Positions 4,405-5,277 of a stretch of 5,277 nt of DNA are shown here, piece by piece (position 1 is the first letter of the stretch; every line of letters begins with the position of its first letter). Both the position numbers and the translations under genes were made by a program. The notes beneath the pieces were generated by a model, which did not search any database, was not told the origin of the DNA, and worked only from the letters and a program-made list of their open reading frames with translations. Origin of the DNA: CAUYUA01 sp963575675 (GTDB lineage Bacteria; Pseudomonadota; Alphaproteobacteria; Azospirillales; Azospirillaceae); contig CAUYUA010000054.1 of NCBI GenBank assembly GCA_963575675.1, positions 1 to 5,277 of the forward strand, written 5' to 3'.

Positions 4405-5277
4405 ATGAACCGTCTTCTTTTGTTGATCGCAATCGGCGTCCCTCTTGCGATTGTAATGTTGTCGGGCGCGATCTTCACCGTCAACGAGACCCAACAGGCT
4501 CTGGTCTTTCAGTTCGGAGAGCATAAACAAACGATCACGACGCCGGGCGTTAAGCTTAAGGCGCCGTTCATTCAGAACGTCGTTTTCGTCGATCGCCGCG
4601 TTCTCGACGTGGATCCGCCGATCGAACAGGTTATCCTTTCCGACCAAAAGCGTTTGGATGTCGACGCTTTTGCGCGCTATCGCATTGCCGATCCGCTTCG
4701 CTTTTATCAGACCGCCGGAAACGACGTCGTCATCGAACAACGCTTGAGTTCCGTCGTCAACTCTGCTCTGCGGCGCGTGCTCGGCAACGTCACCCTCATG
4801 GCCGTGCTCTCGTCCGAGCGCACTAAGGTGATGACCGACATCCGCAATCAGGTCAACGCCGAAGCCAAGCGATTCGGCGTGGAGATCGTCGACGTGCGGA
4901 TTCGGCGCGCCGATTTGCCGGAGGAGACAAGCCAAGCCATTTTTGCGCGCATGCGTTCGGAGCGTGAACGTGAGGCGGCGGAAGCGAGGGCGCAAGGACA
5001 AGAGCAATCACAACAGATTCGTTCACGGGCCGAGCGTGAGAGAACCGTGATTCTGGCCGAGGCTCAGCGCGACGCTCAGAAGCTGCGCGGCGAGGGCGAT
5101 AACCTGGCGATGAAGAAAATTGCCGAAGCCACAGAAAAAGATCCTCAATTCTACGCTTTTTATCGCACCTTGGAGGCGTATCGGAACACCATGCACGCGG
5201 AGGACACGACTTTACTTTTGTCTCCCAATAACGAATTCTTTCGGTTTTTTGTGGATCCTCTGGGGGGGCTGAACGTG
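4405..5277 (+). CDS. hflC: FtsH protease modulator HflC (3' end beyond window)
   Basis: HflC is the partner of HflK in the membrane complex that surrounds FtsH. The 291 codons seen show a single N-terminal membrane anchor (about 3-24, LLLLIAIGVPLAIVMLSGAI) and the SPFH domain start FTVNETQQALVFQFGE (24-39). The family blocks TPGVKLKAPFIQNVVFVDRR (46-65), LDVDAFARYRI (84-94) and VEIVDVRIRRADLPEE (159-174) follow. A long charged helix spans about 175-245, including MRSEREREAAEARAQG and RGEGD. Near the end come DPQFYAFYRTLEAY (246-259), then DTTLLLSPNNEFFRFF (267-282), which in this family lies very near the C-terminus. Only the last few residues and the stop are missing. GAGG at 4392-4395, overlapping the hflK stop, serves as ribosome site nine bases before the ATG, suggesting translational coupling in one operon. 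No disruption is seen in this gene. Confidence 0.95.
   Translation, partial: MNRLLLLIAIGVPLAIVMLSGAIFTVNETQQALVFQFGEHKQTITTPGVKLKAPFIQNVVFVDRRVLDVDPPIEQVILSDQKRLDVDAFARYRIADPLRFYQTAGNDVVIEQRLSSVVNSALRRVLGNVTLMAVLSSERTKVMTDIRNQVNAEAKRFGVEIVDVRIRRADLPEETSQAIFARMRSEREREAAEARAQGQEQSQQIRSRAERERTVILAEAQRDAQKLRGEGDNLAMKKIAEATEKDPQFYAFYRTLEAYRNTMHAEDTTLLLSPNNEFFRFFVDPLGGLNV

Noticed and set aside
4396..5007. Minus-strand open frame (203 codons) opposite hflC
   Set aside because: Shadow of the clear HflC coding frame in GC-rich codon-biased DNA.
3151..5277. A genuine HflK-HflC fusion gene
   Set aside because: The joint has no family similarity, and a normal stop, ribosome site and hflC start are present in the neighbouring frame.

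Overview
The window looks like chromosomal DNA of an alphaproteobacterium, probably Hyphomicrobiales-like. The evidence is the style of the proteins: HflK begins MPWSNQGGGG and has a glycine-rich head, and GalU begins KPVRKVVFPVAGLGTRF. Base composition is moderately GC-rich. No species can be named from sequence alone. All four recognisable genes are housekeeping genes, and no plasmid, phage or transposase gene is visible.

Layout. Two minus-strand genes fill the left half. galU (2436 down to 1568) makes UDP-glucose. ugd (1176 down past position 1) oxidises UDP-glucose to UDP-glucuronate. Together they supply precursors for exopolysaccharide, LPS or capsule. The 391 bases between them hold a roughly 205-bp near-palindromic element (1307-1511) and two small hairpins in the ugd leader. 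From 2461 to 3150 there is a divergent non-coding stretch with an 18-bp tandem repeat (four copies), an 11-bp perfect inverted repeat with T8/A8 arms, and a terminator-like hairpin followed by nine T. The plus-strand pair hflK (3151-4393) and hflC (4405 to beyond the right edge) encodes the membrane SPFH-domain complex that surrounds and restrains the FtsH protease.

Quality. Three of the four genes carry frame disruptions. In ugd the first half is peppered with small deletions, while its second half is textbook. galU lacks one base in an A run, exactly at the conserved VEKP lysine. hflK loses frame just before its C-terminal tail, so hflK and hflC read as one uninterrupted frame even though the normal hflK stop and hflC ribosome site are present in another frame. 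Breakage of several unrelated conserved genes, mostly by short deletions in base runs, points to consensus sequence error rather than true gene decay, but the sequence alone cannot settle this.

I found no convincing new multi-gene system. The most unexplained objects are the palindromic element between galU and ugd, and the repeat-bearing, hairpin-rich non-coding stretch between galU and hflK.
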